DNA of 64,000 bases from Niveibacterium microcysteis (GCF_017161445.1 NZ_CP071060.1:4030001-4094000), one strand, 5' to 3'; counted from the stretch's first letter, positions 25,172-34,616 are shown. Translations and numbers: made by a program. The notes: generated by a model not told the origin, from the letters alone.

Positions 25172-25834
25172 TCAGCTCAGTTTCGGGTTGATCCAGCCGG
25201 TCAGGCCGGAGAGGCTGCGCGTCTGGATCACCACGCGGCCCTTGCCGCTGACACGCGTGACGAGCCCTTCGCCGCCGAAGAGGCTGGAGAAGATGCCGCC
25301 GGCCAGTTGCAGGCGCAACTTGATCCCCGGTTCGTAAGCAACAAGGTGGCTGTTGTCGACGATGTACTCACCGTCGATCTCCCTATCGAGCAGCGCGCCG
25401 TAAGCGCCGTACCACAGCGTGCCGCTGCCTTTCACGACAGTGCGGAACAGCCCTTCGCCGGCGATCCACGACACGAAGCCGGCAAAACCGACGCTGAGCT
25501 TGAGCCCTTCGGTGCTGGCCAGATAGGCGCCGGGCTGCAGGTAGAAGGTGTCGTTGTGCAGTTCCAGCGCACGGATACCGCCCGGTGTGGGCTGCACCAG
25601 CGTCAGCGAACGCGGGCGCTTGGTGTTGTTCTTGAAGACGTTGACGAACAGCGTCTCGCCGGCGAGGTACTTGCGCAGCAGGCCGGCGAAAAAGCCGCCA
25701 TTGAAGCGTGCCTGCAAGTCGAGGTCGGCCGACATGCTGCTCATCGCATCGGATTCGGCGACCACGCTGTCGCCGGGCTCCAGTGTCAGGTCGACATAGG
25801 AAAAAGCATCACTGCCGCGGATTTCCGCTTTCAT
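25172..25834 (-). CDS. AIM24/TIGR00266 family protein (first paralogue)
   Basis: 220 residues, plain AIM24 barrel: DLTLEPGDSVVAESDAMSSM, YLAGETLFVNVFKNNTKRP, EGLFRTVVKGSGTLWYGAYG and FGGEGLVTRVSGKGRVVIQT. It is the AIM24 member closest to the M48 protease gene, with 53 bp between. The three paralogues differ considerably outside the SGE/GGEG turns, so the duplication appears old. Confidence 0.87.
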   Translation of the reverse strand: MKAEIRGSDAFSYVDLTLEPGDSVVAESDAMSSMSADLDLQARFNGGFFAGLLRKYLAGETLFVNVFKNNTKRPRSLTLVQPTPGGIRALELHNDTFYLQPGAYLASTEGLKLSVGFAGFVSWIAGEGLFRTVVKGSGTLWYGAYGALLDREIDGEYIVDNSHLVAYEPGIKLRLQLAGGIFSSLFGGEGLVTRVSGKGRVVIQTRSLSGLTGWINPKLS

Positions 25835-25887
25835 CGTCGTCTTTCGTCGTGGTTGTACTGGCCAGGCGTCTCATTCGGCGCCGGCAT

Positions 25888-27048
25888 TCATTCCGGGGTA
25901 TTCACAAACGCTTGAACCTGCGCCTTCAGCGCCGCAAAGGCCGCGCGATCGTCGCGCCAGGTCTGGGCTGGCAGCTTCGCCAGCCGAGCCTGCAGCTTGG
26001 CGATGCGCTCATCGGTGTCGGGGTGGGTGCCGAGGTAGGCCATCGCGCCGCGCGCAGCATCCTGCGCATCGGCGTCGCCCAATTGCTTGAGCTGTTTGCG
26101 CTCTTCTTCGCGAATCGTGCGGAAGAATCCGATCAGGCCGCCCGGGTTGATCTGCGCACGCGTCAGCAGGTCGAAGCCGGCACGGTCTGCCTCGCGTTCG
26201 AAGTCGCGCGAATACTTCTGGTTGATCAGCATCGGCGCCGCACCGGCGACGGCGGCAATCAGGCCGGAGGCATCGCCGATCAGCGCCTGCGCCACCGCAT
26301 AGACGCCGACGCTCTTGATCACCGAGCGCAGGCCGTGCTGCTCGGTCACATGCGAGATCTCATGCGCGAGCACGCCCTGCAGCTGGTCGGGCGAAGTCGC
26401 CTTCAGGATCAGCCCGGAGTGAATCACGACCTCGCCGCCCGGCAGCGCGAAGGCGTTGAGGCTGGGGTCGTTGATCACGTGGAAGTGGTAGCGATAGCGG
26501 TCACCGGCCTGCGCCACCAGGGGTGCCACCAGCGGTTTGAGCAAGGCCTCGGCCGTCTTGTCCGGCATGAAGGTTTTCTGCACGCGGAACTGCTTGATCG
26601 CCGTCTCGCCGAGCGATTGCTCCCAATCGGCCGGCAGGCGCCGCGCCACCACGGCACTGAGACCATCGAGCGAGAAGTAGAGCGCCAACGGCAGCAAGAC
26701 AATCAGGCCCAGCACCGTGGCAAGACTGCCCCAGCCGAGCAAGCGGCGCTTGCGACGATGCTGCCGCAGGCGCTGCACGGCCGGGTGTTCGGCCAGCGCG
26801 GATTCCGCCAGCAATGCATGGTCGCTGGTATAGAGCTGCCACGCCGGCAGCGCCGGATGGGTGATGAAGACCAGGCGATCGCTCGCACCACCGAGGCTGA
26901 GCTGCAAGCCCGCCAGAGGCAGATCCACCGCTTCGCCGGCGCCCTCGAAGTGAAGCTGGCCGGCGCGCACCGCCAGCCGCCCGGCGCAGCGCCCACCGGG
27001 CAGGTTTTCGTTGAAGGCTTGCGCGTCGAATGCGCGATCGGCAGTCAT
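25888..27048 (-). CDS. M48 family zinc metallopeptidase, membrane-anchored
   Basis: 386 residues. An N-terminal beta domain of about 85 residues precedes one transmembrane helix (SLATVLGLIVLLPLALYFSL). A peptidase domain follows with HEISHVTEQHG (HExxH zinc site) and DFEREADRAGFDLL (the third ligand Glu). This is the M48 (Ste24/HtpX/BepA-like) fold. It is the first gene of the four-gene unit with the three AIM24 paralogues, suggesting membrane or envelope quality control, but that link is inference. A 446-bp region separates it from the divergent PEP-CTERM gene. Confidence 0.9.
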   Translation of the reverse strand: MTADRAFDAQAFNENLPGGRCAGRLAVRAGQLHFEGAGEAVDLPLAGLQLSLGGASDRLVFITHPALPAWQLYTSDHALLAESALAEHPAVQRLRQHRRKRRLLGWGSLATVLGLIVLLPLALYFSLDGLSAVVARRLPADWEQSLGETAIKQFRVQKTFMPDKTAEALLKPLVAPLVAQAGDRYRYHFHVINDPSLNAFALPGGEVVIHSGLILKATSPDQLQGVLAHEISHVTEQHGLRSVIKSVGVYAVAQALIGDASGLIAAVAGAAPMLINQKYSRDFEREADRAGFDLLTRAQINPGGLIGFFRTIREEERKQLKQLGDADAQDAARGAMAYLGTHPDTDERIAKLQARLAKLPAQTWRDDRAAFAALKAQVQAFVNTPE

Positions 27049-27494
27049 CTGAAGCGTCGATTCCTGTTTGTTTTACTTGTGCCGCCGACTGCACTTGCCA
27101 CGGAGATCGCGGCAGGAGCCACGACAGCTCTTCAGGCGGAAACCATAGAACAAGCCAAGCAAAATCGCAGCGCGCGCTCGGCAAACGGCGTGCGCAATTT
27201 GGGTAAGCGCGCACGATTTCCGCTGCGGCCCAACCAAAATCGCCAAAATTATCGAAGTCGCATTTTCTTACAGCTTTGGCCCGCTTGAAACTGCGCTTGA
27301 TCAAGCGAATGGGCCCTCTGGGCAGCCAGCACGACCGGGTGGTGTGCCAAACATCACGGCGCACCGGCCGAATCGTGAATTTGTTCCTGTCGACAGAACT
27401 ATCAAAGTCGCCTGATCGCCCAGCCGAATCTACGTTTTTGTTGAACTGGCACGATTGCTGCTGGTGCAGCACATCACGACAAAGTGGATTCACC
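27049..27494. other. 446-bp intergenic region between divergent M48 and PEP-CTERM genes
   Basis: No convincing gene. It is visibly AT-richer than its surroundings around 27180-27290 (runs such as CCAAAATTATCG). It contains a perfect 14-bp palindrome CGCTTGATCAAGCG at 27294-27307. It must hold the promoters of both divergent units. I see no strong -35/-10 pair and no riboswitch structure. Confidence 0.6.
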
Positions 27495-28301
27495 ATGTCA
27501 TTCCGCGCACTCACCCTGCTCTGCTGTGCCCTCGTCTCGCACTCTGCCGCCGCTTATGTCATCGACGGCAACCTTCAATCCGACTGGTCGATCAACAAGG
27601 CGACCATGACCCCCGGCGCCAGCGTCAAGGGCTATACGGTGGAAGACTGGACACGCAACAGCAGCGGCTACCTCGACCCGGGCTACGGCGGGCAGGCCTA
27701 CGACGCCGAGGCGCTGTACGTCGACTACGACGCCACCTACCTCTACCTCGGCCTCATCACCGGCCTGAACCCCGCCACGCGCATGGGCAACAACACCTAC
27801 GCACCGGGCGACTTCCTGATCGATTTCGGCCGCGACGGCAAGTTCGAATACGGTTTCACCACCACCGTGATCAAGAACGCGAACGGCAGCCTCTATCGCC
27901 CGACGATCCAGGTCGGATCGCTGTACCGCGTCGGCGACGCCGCCAACGGCTGGTACTTCGGCCTGTGGGACAACCAGAACAGCAGCTATGCACGCGGGCG
28001 TGACCCGGTCGCGGTGAAGGCGGGCACGCTGGTCGGCAGCGGCCAAATCGCAACCGGCGGTGCAGTCACCGGCTACGGCAAGTACAGCACCGACACGCAT
28101 TACATGATCGAGGCCGCGATTCCGCGTGCGCTGTTCGGCGCCGACTGGGGCCTGCCGTTTGATGTGCAGTGGGCAATGCTGTGTGGCAACGATGTGATCA
28201 AGGCCGATCCGCCGCTGCCCACGCCCGAACCGATGAGCCTCGCCCTGGTCGGCAGCGCACTCGGAGCACTGGCACTGAGTCGCCGTCGGCGTTCAGTGTG
28301 A
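27495..28301 (+). CDS. PEP-CTERM sorted protein with a DOMON/CBM9-like body
   Basis: 268 residues. A signal peptide (first 20 residues, ending SAAA) is followed by a body with IDGNLQSDWSI, YVDYDATYLYLGLITG and FLIDFGRDGKFEYGF, and a C-terminal PTPEPMSLALVGSALGALAL-SRRRR sorting tail. The body is like proteins that start with a short calcium-binding strand region and a carbohydrate-binding module 9-like sandwich; this is a weak structural guess. Export and exosortase processing are expected. The ATG at 27495 is fixed by the signal peptide; upstream in-frame codons show no signal character. Confidence 0.85.
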   Translation: MSFRALTLLCCALVSHSAAAYVIDGNLQSDWSINKATMTPGASVKGYTVEDWTRNSSGYLDPGYGGQAYDAEALYVDYDATYLYLGLITGLNPATRMGNNTYAPGDFLIDFGRDGKFEYGFTTTVIKNANGSLYRPTIQVGSLYRVGDAANGWYFGLWDNQNSSYARGRDPVAVKAGTLVGSGQIATGGAVTGYGKYSTDTHYMIEAAIPRALFGADWGLPFDVQWAMLCGNDVIKADPPLPTPEPMSLALVGSALGALALSRRRRSV

Positions 28302-28328
28302 GCCGGCATACCGTCTGATCGTCACCCC

Positions 28329-28350
28329 GCGCGCGGCGCCCGCCGCGCGC
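28329..28350. terminator. GC-rich hairpin after the PEP-CTERM gene
   Basis: GCGCGCGGCG (28329-28338) pairs with CGCCGCGCGC (28341-28350) across two bases. Only AAATT follows, so termination would be weak on the + strand. Confidence 0.45.
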
Positions 28351-28353
28351 AAA

Positions 28354-28367
28354 TTGCCGCGAATCAA
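28354..28367. promoter_or_regulatory. Degenerate FNR/Dnr-like site before norQ
   Basis: TTGCCGCGAATCAA keeps 8 of 10 consensus bases. It lies 24 bp before the first ATG of norQ and 36 bp before the second (28403). A -41.5 geometry would place transcription at about 28402, so it works only if norQ mRNA is nearly leaderless. Weak candidate. Confidence 0.35.
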
Positions 28368-28390
28368 GGAAGCACCGGGGCGCGCGGCCG

Positions 28391-29206
28391 ATGCTGCGCC
28401 CCATGAACGCACGCATCGAAACGGAAGCCACGCTTCCCTACTACGCCCCCAGCGGCGACGAGGTCGCGCTCTTCGAGCAAGCCTGGCGCAACCGCTTGCC
28501 GGTGCTGATCAAGGGGCCGACCGGCTGCGGCAAGACACGCTTTGTCGCGCACATGGCCGCGAAGTTGGGCCTGCCGCTCTATACCGTGGCCTGCCACGAC
28601 GATCTGTCGGCCGCCGACCTCGTCGGTCGCCACCTGATCGGCGACGGCAAGACGGTGTGGTGTGACGGCCCGCTGACCCGCGCGGTGCGCGAAGGCGGTA
28701 TCTGCTACCTCGACGAAGTGGTCGAGGCGCGCAAGGACACCACCGTGGTGCTGCACCCGCTCGCCGACGATCGCCGCGTGCTGCCGATCGAGCGCACCGG
28801 CGAGCAGCTCGAAGCGCCGCCCGGCTTCATGCTGGTGGTGTCATACAACCCGGGCTACCAGAACTTTCTCAAGAGCCTGAAACCCTCGACGCGCCAGCGC
28901 TTCGTCAGCCTCGCCTTCGACTTCCCGACCGCAGAGCGCGAGATCGGCATCCTGACCGGCGAAACCGCCTGCGATCCGATGCTCGCGCGCCGCCTGGTCT
29001 CCATCGCCGGCAGTCTGCGTACGCTCAAGGACGTCGACCTCGAAGAGGCGGTATCGACACGCCTGCTGGTTTACGCCGCACGCCTGATCGGCTCTGGCGT
29101 CGCGCCGCTGGTGGCCTGCCGTGCCGCAATCGTCGAAAGCCTGACGGACGACCGCGAAATCGCCGAAGCCTTGATGGAAGTCGTCGCCGCGACGTTCGGT
29201 GCCTGA
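28391..29206 (+). CDS. norQ: NorQ/CbbQ-type MoxR AAA+ ATPase
   Basis: 271 residues. Walker A is GPTGCGKTRF, Walker B is GICYLDEVVEARKDT, and the arginine-bearing segment is SLKPSTRQRFVSLAFDF. NorQ with the VWA protein NorD remodels the NorCB complex and is needed for insertion of the non-heme iron (FeB). The start is 28391, or 28403 (MNARIE) if the weak FNR-like site is used. It is first in norQ-orf-ferredoxin-norD, 6.4 kb from norCBEF. Confidence 0.92.
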   Translation: MLRPMNARIETEATLPYYAPSGDEVALFEQAWRNRLPVLIKGPTGCGKTRFVAHMAAKLGLPLYTVACHDDLSAADLVGRHLIGDGKTVWCDGPLTRAVREGGICYLDEVVEARKDTTVVLHPLADDRRVLPIERTGEQLEAPPGFMLVVSYNPGYQNFLKSLKPSTRQRFVSLAFDFPTAEREIGILTGETACDPMLARRLVSIAGSLRTLKDVDLEEAVSTRLLVYAARLIGSGVAPLVACRAAIVESLTDDREIAEALMEVVAATFGA

Positions 29207-29585
29207 GCCCAACGTGCCGATGCGCGACGCCGATGATCCCCGCCCGCTCGCCGTTGCCGCCGAGGCGCTGTACCTGATCAACCTGATGCTTGCCCCGGGC
29301 CTCGCCTTCGCGGTGCTCGCCTGGCTCTGGTGGCGGCGGCGCGCCAGCGCGCATCCGGTCGCGCGAGTCCATCTGGAGCAAGCCTTCCGCGTCAGCCTGG
29401 TCGGCGGCGCGTTGATCTTTACCACGCTACTGATCGGCGCGATCGGCGGTTTTCGTGGCCCGGGTGTGTGGGTGGTCGTGATCCTCTACTTCACGGTGGT
29501 GCACTCGTCGCTGATCCTGCTCGGCGTTGTCGGCCTGGTCAAAGCGATCAACCGCGAAGCCTGGCGCTACCCGCTGATCGGCTGA
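29199..29585 (+). CDS. Small three-helix membrane protein in the nor cluster
   Basis: 128 residues from GTG 29199 (overlapping the norQ stop), or 121 from ATG 29220. There are three hydrophobic stretches (ALYLINLMLAPGLAFAVLAW, ALIFTTLLIGAIGGF, VVVILYFTVVHSSLILLGVV). I cannot name a family; a DUF4870-like or assembly-factor role is possible. It overlaps norQ and precedes the ferredoxin gene by six bases, so it is surely in the same operon. Confidence 0.75.
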   Translation: MPEPNVPMRDADDPRPLAVAAEALYLINLMLAPGLAFAVLAWLWWRRRASAHPVARVHLEQAFRVSLVGGALIFTTLLIGAIGGFRGPGVWVVVILYFTVVHSSLILLGVVGLVKAINREAWRYPLIG

Positions 29586-29591
29586 TACCCC

Positions 29592-30635
29592 ATGAGCGCT
29601 CCCGCCGCCGCGCCACGCCGCGTGATCCCGATTGCCAGTGTCGACGCCCCGCGCCGCCACCGCCTGCAGACGCGTCGCACCCTGTTCCAGGCCGGCTTCT
29701 TCGTGCTGTTCATTCTCGCGCCGGTATTCAACCTGTTGCGGTACGACCTTGTTGCCGGTCATGCCTGGTTCCTCGGAATGCCGTGGCATATCGGCCTGGA
29801 TGACTTCGCCGCGGGGCGTATCGATGCCGCGCAGGCTGCAGCGCAGGTGCTGCTCAAACTGCTGCTGCCGATCCTTGCCACCGCGGTGGCGGTGCTCGGT
29901 GTCGCATGGCGCTGGGGCCGGCTCTACTGCGGTTGGCTGTGCCCGCATTTTTCGGTGGTCGAAACGGTGAATCGCTTGATGCGCCGCGCCAGTGGCAAGC
30001 ACAGCGTATGGGACGCCCACCCCGGCCCGCTGCTGCAAGACGGCGGCGAGCGCTGGCTGATCCGCCCGAACGGCAGCACCGAGCGGCTCGACGCGCGCTG
30101 GTGGTTCGTCGTCGTGCCGTTCGCAGTCGGCTTCGCGTTCATCTGGGCGGTGGTGCTGCTGACTTATCTGCTGCCGCCCTTCGAGATCTATCACAACCTC
30201 TTCACTGCATCGCTGACCCGTAACCAGGCGCTGTTCATCGGCGTCGCCACGCTGGTGCTGACGGGCGAATTCCTCTTCGCGCGTCACCTGTTCTGCCGCT
30301 ATGGCTGTGCGGTGGGCATGCTTCAAAGCGTGGCGTGGATCGCGAACCGCCGCGCCATGGTGGTCGGCTTCGCGCGCGAACGCGCGGCGGACTGCGCCAC
30401 CTGCCCGCAAACGCTGGGGGCCGGTGAAGCCGCATGCGCCGATGTCTGCCCGATGCGGCTCAATCCGCGCGACCTCAAGCGCCGCATGTTCGCCTGCACA
30501 CAGTGTGCGCAGTGCGTGGTGGCCTGCAGCGAAATCCAGACCGACAACCCCCGCGGCAGCCTGCTTGAATGGACCAGCGGCGACGCCGCAGCGCACCGCG
30601 AAGGCGGCTTTGCCCACAAGAAACACCAGGAGTGA
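29592..30635 (+). CDS. Membrane polyferredoxin of the CcoG/NapH/NosR type
   Basis: 347 residues. Membrane helices lie at about 30-50, 80-105 and 170-190. CGWLCPH is the typical CcoG/NosR motif, followed by CRYGCAVG. Two 4Fe-4S sites follow: CATCPQTLGAGEAACADVCP (irregular spacing) and CTQCAQCVVAC. The family moves electrons to, or assembles metals for, terminal oxidases and denitrification enzymes. Its place between norQ and norD suggests a job in NorCB maturation or in electron supply to it. It starts 6 bp after the preceding gene and ends 3 bp before norD. Confidence 0.85.
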   Translation: MSAPAAAPRRVIPIASVDAPRRHRLQTRRTLFQAGFFVLFILAPVFNLLRYDLVAGHAWFLGMPWHIGLDDFAAGRIDAAQAAAQVLLKLLLPILATAVAVLGVAWRWGRLYCGWLCPHFSVVETVNRLMRRASGKHSVWDAHPGPLLQDGGERWLIRPNGSTERLDARWWFVVVPFAVGFAFIWAVVLLTYLLPPFEIYHNLFTASLTRNQALFIGVATLVLTGEFLFARHLFCRYGCAVGMLQSVAWIANRRAMVVGFARERAADCATCPQTLGAGEAACADVCPMRLNPRDLKRRMFACTQCAQCVVACSEIQTDNPRGSLLEWTSGDAAAHREGGFAHKKHQE

Positions 30636-30638
30636 GCG

Positions 30639-32627
30639 ATGGAAGAAGTCGTAGGCGCCGCATGGCACCGCTTCATCACCCGAATCGCGAACCGCAGCTA
30701 CCCCGAGGCCGCGGTGCAACTCGACGAAGTCGCCAACCTTGCGGGCCCACTGCTGCGTGCATTCGGCGGCGAGCCGGGCCTGCGTGTGGCAAGCGCTGGC
30801 GAGACCCGCCACAGCGCACGTCGCCGCTTGATCGACCACATCGCCGCCACCGGCGACAAAACCACCCACGCCGCGCTGGACAGCGAAACCCTGCGCCTGC
30901 CGGAACGCATCGCGCTGTTCCCGGAACGTGCCCGTAATCGCGAGCTCTACCTGTGGTTGATCGCACTGGCCGGCGAAGTCAGCCGCCAGCCCTTGCCGGC
31001 GCAGCCCGCCGCTGCGGACGCACCGGCACCCTCAGCCCGGCCCGATGCCACGCTCTGGGCTCGCGCCCGCGACATCGCGCGAGTGCTGGTGCTGATGCGC
31101 CCAATCGAATGGGACAAGGCCGACACCCGCACCCATGCCGCGCGCGACGCTTGGTTGCAGCTCAACCAGCAGGCCGTGGCGGCAGTCCTTGCGCGCTACC
31201 CGGGCCTCGCGGCGCGCTACCGCCGCCTGGTCGATGCGCATCTGGCGCAGCGCCCAGATCCAGCCCGGCTGCCGCCGGACGAAGCCGCCGCCGAACAGGC
31301 GATCCGCGCCGCGCTCCTCACGCCCGGCAGCGTCATTGCGCTGCCGGCTGCGACGCGCGACCCGCACGCGGTGCCCTTATGGCTGATGCCCGCGCTGGAC
31401 ACGCCGCCCCCGCAGCCCCTGCACGCCGAAACCGAAGCCGAAGATGATGCGCAACCCGGCAACGAGGCAAACGCCGCGCTGCGCGAACGCAAGCAGGCGC
31501 GGCGTGAAGAACTGCCGGACGGCCGCGACGGCTTCGTGCTGCCCTTCCGCGCCGAGAGCCTGCTGTCGTGGGCCGAGTATGTGCGGGTCAACCGCGCCAC
31601 CGACGAAGGCGATGAGGATGCTGCCAGCGCGGCGCGCGAGATGGACACCCTTGCTGTGGCGCGCGGCGGCGAAACCTCCACCGCCAAAGTCCGCTTCGAT
31701 CTCGATCTGCCCGCCGCGGCGCAGGACGATTTGCCGCTCGGGCCCGGCCTTGCCTTTCCGGAATGGGACTGGAAGCGCCGCGCGCTGGTCGACGACCGCG
31801 TGCGCGTGCAACCGATGCGCGCCCGCGACGCCAGCAACACCGAACTGCCCGAAACGCTGCGCCGTGCCGCACGCCGGCTGCGTGCCCAGTTTTCCGCGCT
31901 GGCGCCACAGCGGCGCTGGCTGCGCGGCCAGCAGGACGGTCCCGAACTGGACCTCGACGCGCTGGTGCGCTGGCAGGCCGAGCGCGCCGCCGGCTGCGTA
32001 CAGCCGGAGCCCGGCGTGTACGCAGCACCGGTGCGCGCCGCGCGCGACCTCGCCTGCCTCGTGATGGCCGATCTGTCGCTCTCCACCGATGCGCATGTCA
32101 GCGACACCCACAAGGTCGTGGACGTCGTACGCGAAAGCCTGCTGCTGATGGGCGAGGCCCTCGACGCCACTGGGGACCCGTTCGCCTTCTACGGTTTCTC
32201 GTCACTCAAGCGCAACCATGTGCGGGTGCACACCATCAAGGAGTTCGACGAGGAATACGACGGCGCCGCGCGCGGCCGCGTGCAGGCCCTCAAGCCCGGC
32301 TACTACACCCGCATGGGCGCCGCGCTGCGCTTTGCCACCAAGGTGCTCGGCGAACGCCCCAACGCCATGCGGCTGCTGCTCTTGCTGACCGACGGCAAAC
32401 CGAACGACATCGACCACTACGAAGGCCGCTTCGCGATCGAGGACACCGCCGCCGCAGTGCGCGAAGCCCACCGCGCCGGCCTGCGCCCCTTCTGCGTCAC
32501 GATCGACCGCGAAGGCGCCGACTACCTGCCCCACCTCTTCGGCCCGCACGGCTTCGTCGTGATCCGCGACCCGCAGGAACTGCCGCAACGGCTACCGCAG
32601 CTCTACGCCCAACTCACCGCCGGCTAG
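30639..32627 (+). CDS. norD: NorD, von Willebrand A-domain protein for NO reductase activation
   Basis: 662 residues. A long helical N-terminal part (about 1-455) with an acidic/charged middle leads to a VWA domain with LACLVMADLSLSTDAHVSD (MIDAS-like DxSxST) and LLLLLTDGKPNDIDHYEGRF. It works with NorQ as an ATPase/VWA pair in cofactor insertion. The length matches usual NorD proteins. It is the last gene of the second nor block. Confidence 0.92.
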   Translation: MEEVVGAAWHRFITRIANRSYPEAAVQLDEVANLAGPLLRAFGGEPGLRVASAGETRHSARRRLIDHIAATGDKTTHAALDSETLRLPERIALFPERARNRELYLWLIALAGEVSRQPLPAQPAAADAPAPSARPDATLWARARDIARVLVLMRPIEWDKADTRTHAARDAWLQLNQQAVAAVLARYPGLAARYRRLVDAHLAQRPDPARLPPDEAAAEQAIRAALLTPGSVIALPAATRDPHAVPLWLMPALDTPPPQPLHAETEAEDDAQPGNEANAALRERKQARREELPDGRDGFVLPFRAESLLSWAEYVRVNRATDEGDEDAASAAREMDTLAVARGGETSTAKVRFDLDLPAAAQDDLPLGPGLAFPEWDWKRRALVDDRVRVQPMRARDASNTELPETLRRAARRLRAQFSALAPQRRWLRGQQDGPELDLDALVRWQAERAAGCVQPEPGVYAAPVRAARDLACLVMADLSLSTDAHVSDTHKVVDVVRESLLLMGEALDATGDPFAFYGFSSLKRNHVRVHTIKEFDEEYDGAARGRVQALKPGYYTRMGAALRFATKVLGERPNAMRLLLLLTDGKPNDIDHYEGRFAIEDTAAAVREAHRAGLRPFCVTIDREGADYLPHLFGPHGFVVIRDPQELPQRLPQLYAQLTAG

Positions 32628-32669
32628 CGACGAGCTACGGAGCCGCTGCACTCGGCAAAGCATTGGCCC

Positions 32670-34616
32670 TCAATGGGCTCCAGCACTTGGGGTGCCACGT
32701 AGGTTCTGATCCAGAAACTTCTCCACCCGCGACCAGAAGTCGATGCGTACCGGCTCGTGGAACCAGCCATGCCCCTCATCGGCGTAGAAAAGCCACTCGA
32801 CCTTGTCGTTCACACCTCGTATAGCGCTACGTAGCGCATTCCCGTGATCCACGGGAACTCGGCTATCAGCACCAGCATAGGCCATCAATAAGGGCTGATG
32901 GATCTTCTCTGCTACCGAGACCGGCGACATGCTGATCAGCGTGTCCTTTTCGCTATCAGGATCTCCGACCAGAACAGGCAGGCCATACTCCCGCGTCTCG
33001 TCGCTCGCATCGGACAGTGTGTATCGGAACATGTAAGTGATGTCGGTCACTCCAAGCCACTCCACGCCGCAGCGGAATAGCTCCGGATTTTGAGCGAGCC
33101 CCATCAGTACTGCGTACCCCCCATAGCTCGCACCGGCAATACAAATCCGCTTGGGGTCCGCAAGACCTTGCGCGATCGCCCAGTTCGTAGCGTCGGCGAC
33201 GTCACGTTGCATCGCCTTTCCCCACTGCTTCCAGCCAGCCTTGAAATGAGCGAACCCGAAGCCGGTGCTGCCTCTGAATTCGGGCTCGATGACCAGATAG
33301 CCGCGCGAAGCGAAAAACTGCGCCTCTGTTGACCACTCCCACGTCGCGCCACGGGCCCAAGGACCACCATGAACCAGAACGATGGCCGGGTGTGGGCCAG
33401 CCCCCCCGCCCGCAGGGCGCGTCACATACACCGGAATTGACAGGCCGTCCGAGGCCTTGAACCTTGAGAACTCCCGGCTTCCGACCTGCTCGGGCTCGAT
33501 ATCCGGCAGAACGGATCCCAACGCGGTCAGACGGTCTGTTTTCGGATCAAACAGAAGGTACTGTTCCGGCTGGCGGTCAGATACCGACTCGACGAGATAC
33601 ACGGGCGTGGCCGCGCAATCGCCGCATCGCACGGTATTGATGGTTTGCGGAAGCTTCTCATCGACCCTGCGCTGAATCTCGACCATGCCCGGATCGACCC
33701 AGGTGGTGCTCCACGCATCGCTTAAGTGGCGAACGCCAAGTAGCTTGCTCGTCTTCGCATCAAAAACGGGATGGCCGTCGAAGTCAAAACCTTCAATCTC
33801 AACAAAAGGCTCAGCGGCGGGGCGCAACGTGGCGGGATCGAGTTGATGGACCGCCGTCGTGCCGCCGCTTCGCTCCACGACTCCATAGACCTTCCCATCC
33901 ATATCCACCGTAATGGGCGTAACACCAACGCCCTTGTACATGTCGTACTCGGTGACTTTGCTCCACTGCTCATCAGCCCAACGGTAGATCGTCCTTATCC
34001 CCTTCCAGCTGCAGATAACGTACTTCACGGTGCCATCAACGCCAACAATCCAGGAACGAATATGCGGCGGCTGAGTTCCCGTCGTCATCGGGTATGAGCG
34101 TTCGTCCAGTGTGTCTAGCGCATAGAGCTTCGAACTATCGCTGCTCCAATCAAGATGATTGATGAGGTATTCCTTCATGATCACGTAGGAGCTGCCGTCC
34201 CCCTTGGTGCCGAGTATCCGGGCCGGTCCAAGTTGAATACGACGCTCGCGAGTGCCATCTCGATTCACCGCAAACACGCTGACGCCAAACGTATCCCCCT
34301 GCTTGTCCGCGGTGCGATAAAGCAATCGGTCATTGTTTATCCACTCAACGCTGATGACGTCCATATTGCGAAAGTTCGCAAGTGTCGTGGTCTTCTTCAA
34401 GTTCCCCGACTCGGCGACAGCAAGCGCAATCCTTCCATTTGCATTTCGGACGCGGAGTGCAAGGTAGTCCCCCGATGGAGAAATGGACGCACTGGACAGC
34501 GCCGGTACTGCAAAGAACGCCTCGACAGAAGGCTTTGCGGGCGGCTGTGCGGCAAAGGTGGGGGGACTAGCCAATAGGGCAGCAAAGCCTGCCGCAAGGA
34601 AACGACAAATAGTCAT
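32670..34616 (-). CDS. S9 family serine peptidase (acylaminoacyl/prolyl oligopeptidase-like), exported
   Basis: 648 residues. A signal peptide (MTICRFLAAGFAALLASPPT) is followed by a beta-propeller half (about 30-380) and an alpha/beta hydrolase half. The catalytic set is GASYGGYAVLMGL (Ser), AGADSRVPVDHG (Asp) and DEGHGWFHEP (His). It would trim short peptides in the periplasm. The gene is clearly less GC-rich than the surrounding genes by eye and is followed by a gap of similar composition, hinting at transfer. The start at 34616 is set by the signal peptide. Confidence 0.88.
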   Translation of the reverse strand: MTICRFLAAGFAALLASPPTFAAQPPAKPSVEAFFAVPALSSASISPSGDYLALRVRNANGRIALAVAESGNLKKTTTLANFRNMDVISVEWINNDRLLYRTADKQGDTFGVSVFAVNRDGTRERRIQLGPARILGTKGDGSSYVIMKEYLINHLDWSSDSSKLYALDTLDERSYPMTTGTQPPHIRSWIVGVDGTVKYVICSWKGIRTIYRWADEQWSKVTEYDMYKGVGVTPITVDMDGKVYGVVERSGGTTAVHQLDPATLRPAAEPFVEIEGFDFDGHPVFDAKTSKLLGVRHLSDAWSTTWVDPGMVEIQRRVDEKLPQTINTVRCGDCAATPVYLVESVSDRQPEQYLLFDPKTDRLTALGSVLPDIEPEQVGSREFSRFKASDGLSIPVYVTRPAGGGAGPHPAIVLVHGGPWARGATWEWSTEAQFFASRGYLVIEPEFRGSTGFGFAHFKAGWKQWGKAMQRDVADATNWAIAQGLADPKRICIAGASYGGYAVLMGLAQNPELFRCGVEWLGVTDITYMFRYTLSDASDETREYGLPVLVGDPDSEKDTLISMSPVSVAEKIHQPLLMAYAGADSRVPVDHGNALRSAIRGVNDKVEWLFYADEGHGWFHEPVRIDFWSRVEKFLDQNLRGTPSAGAH

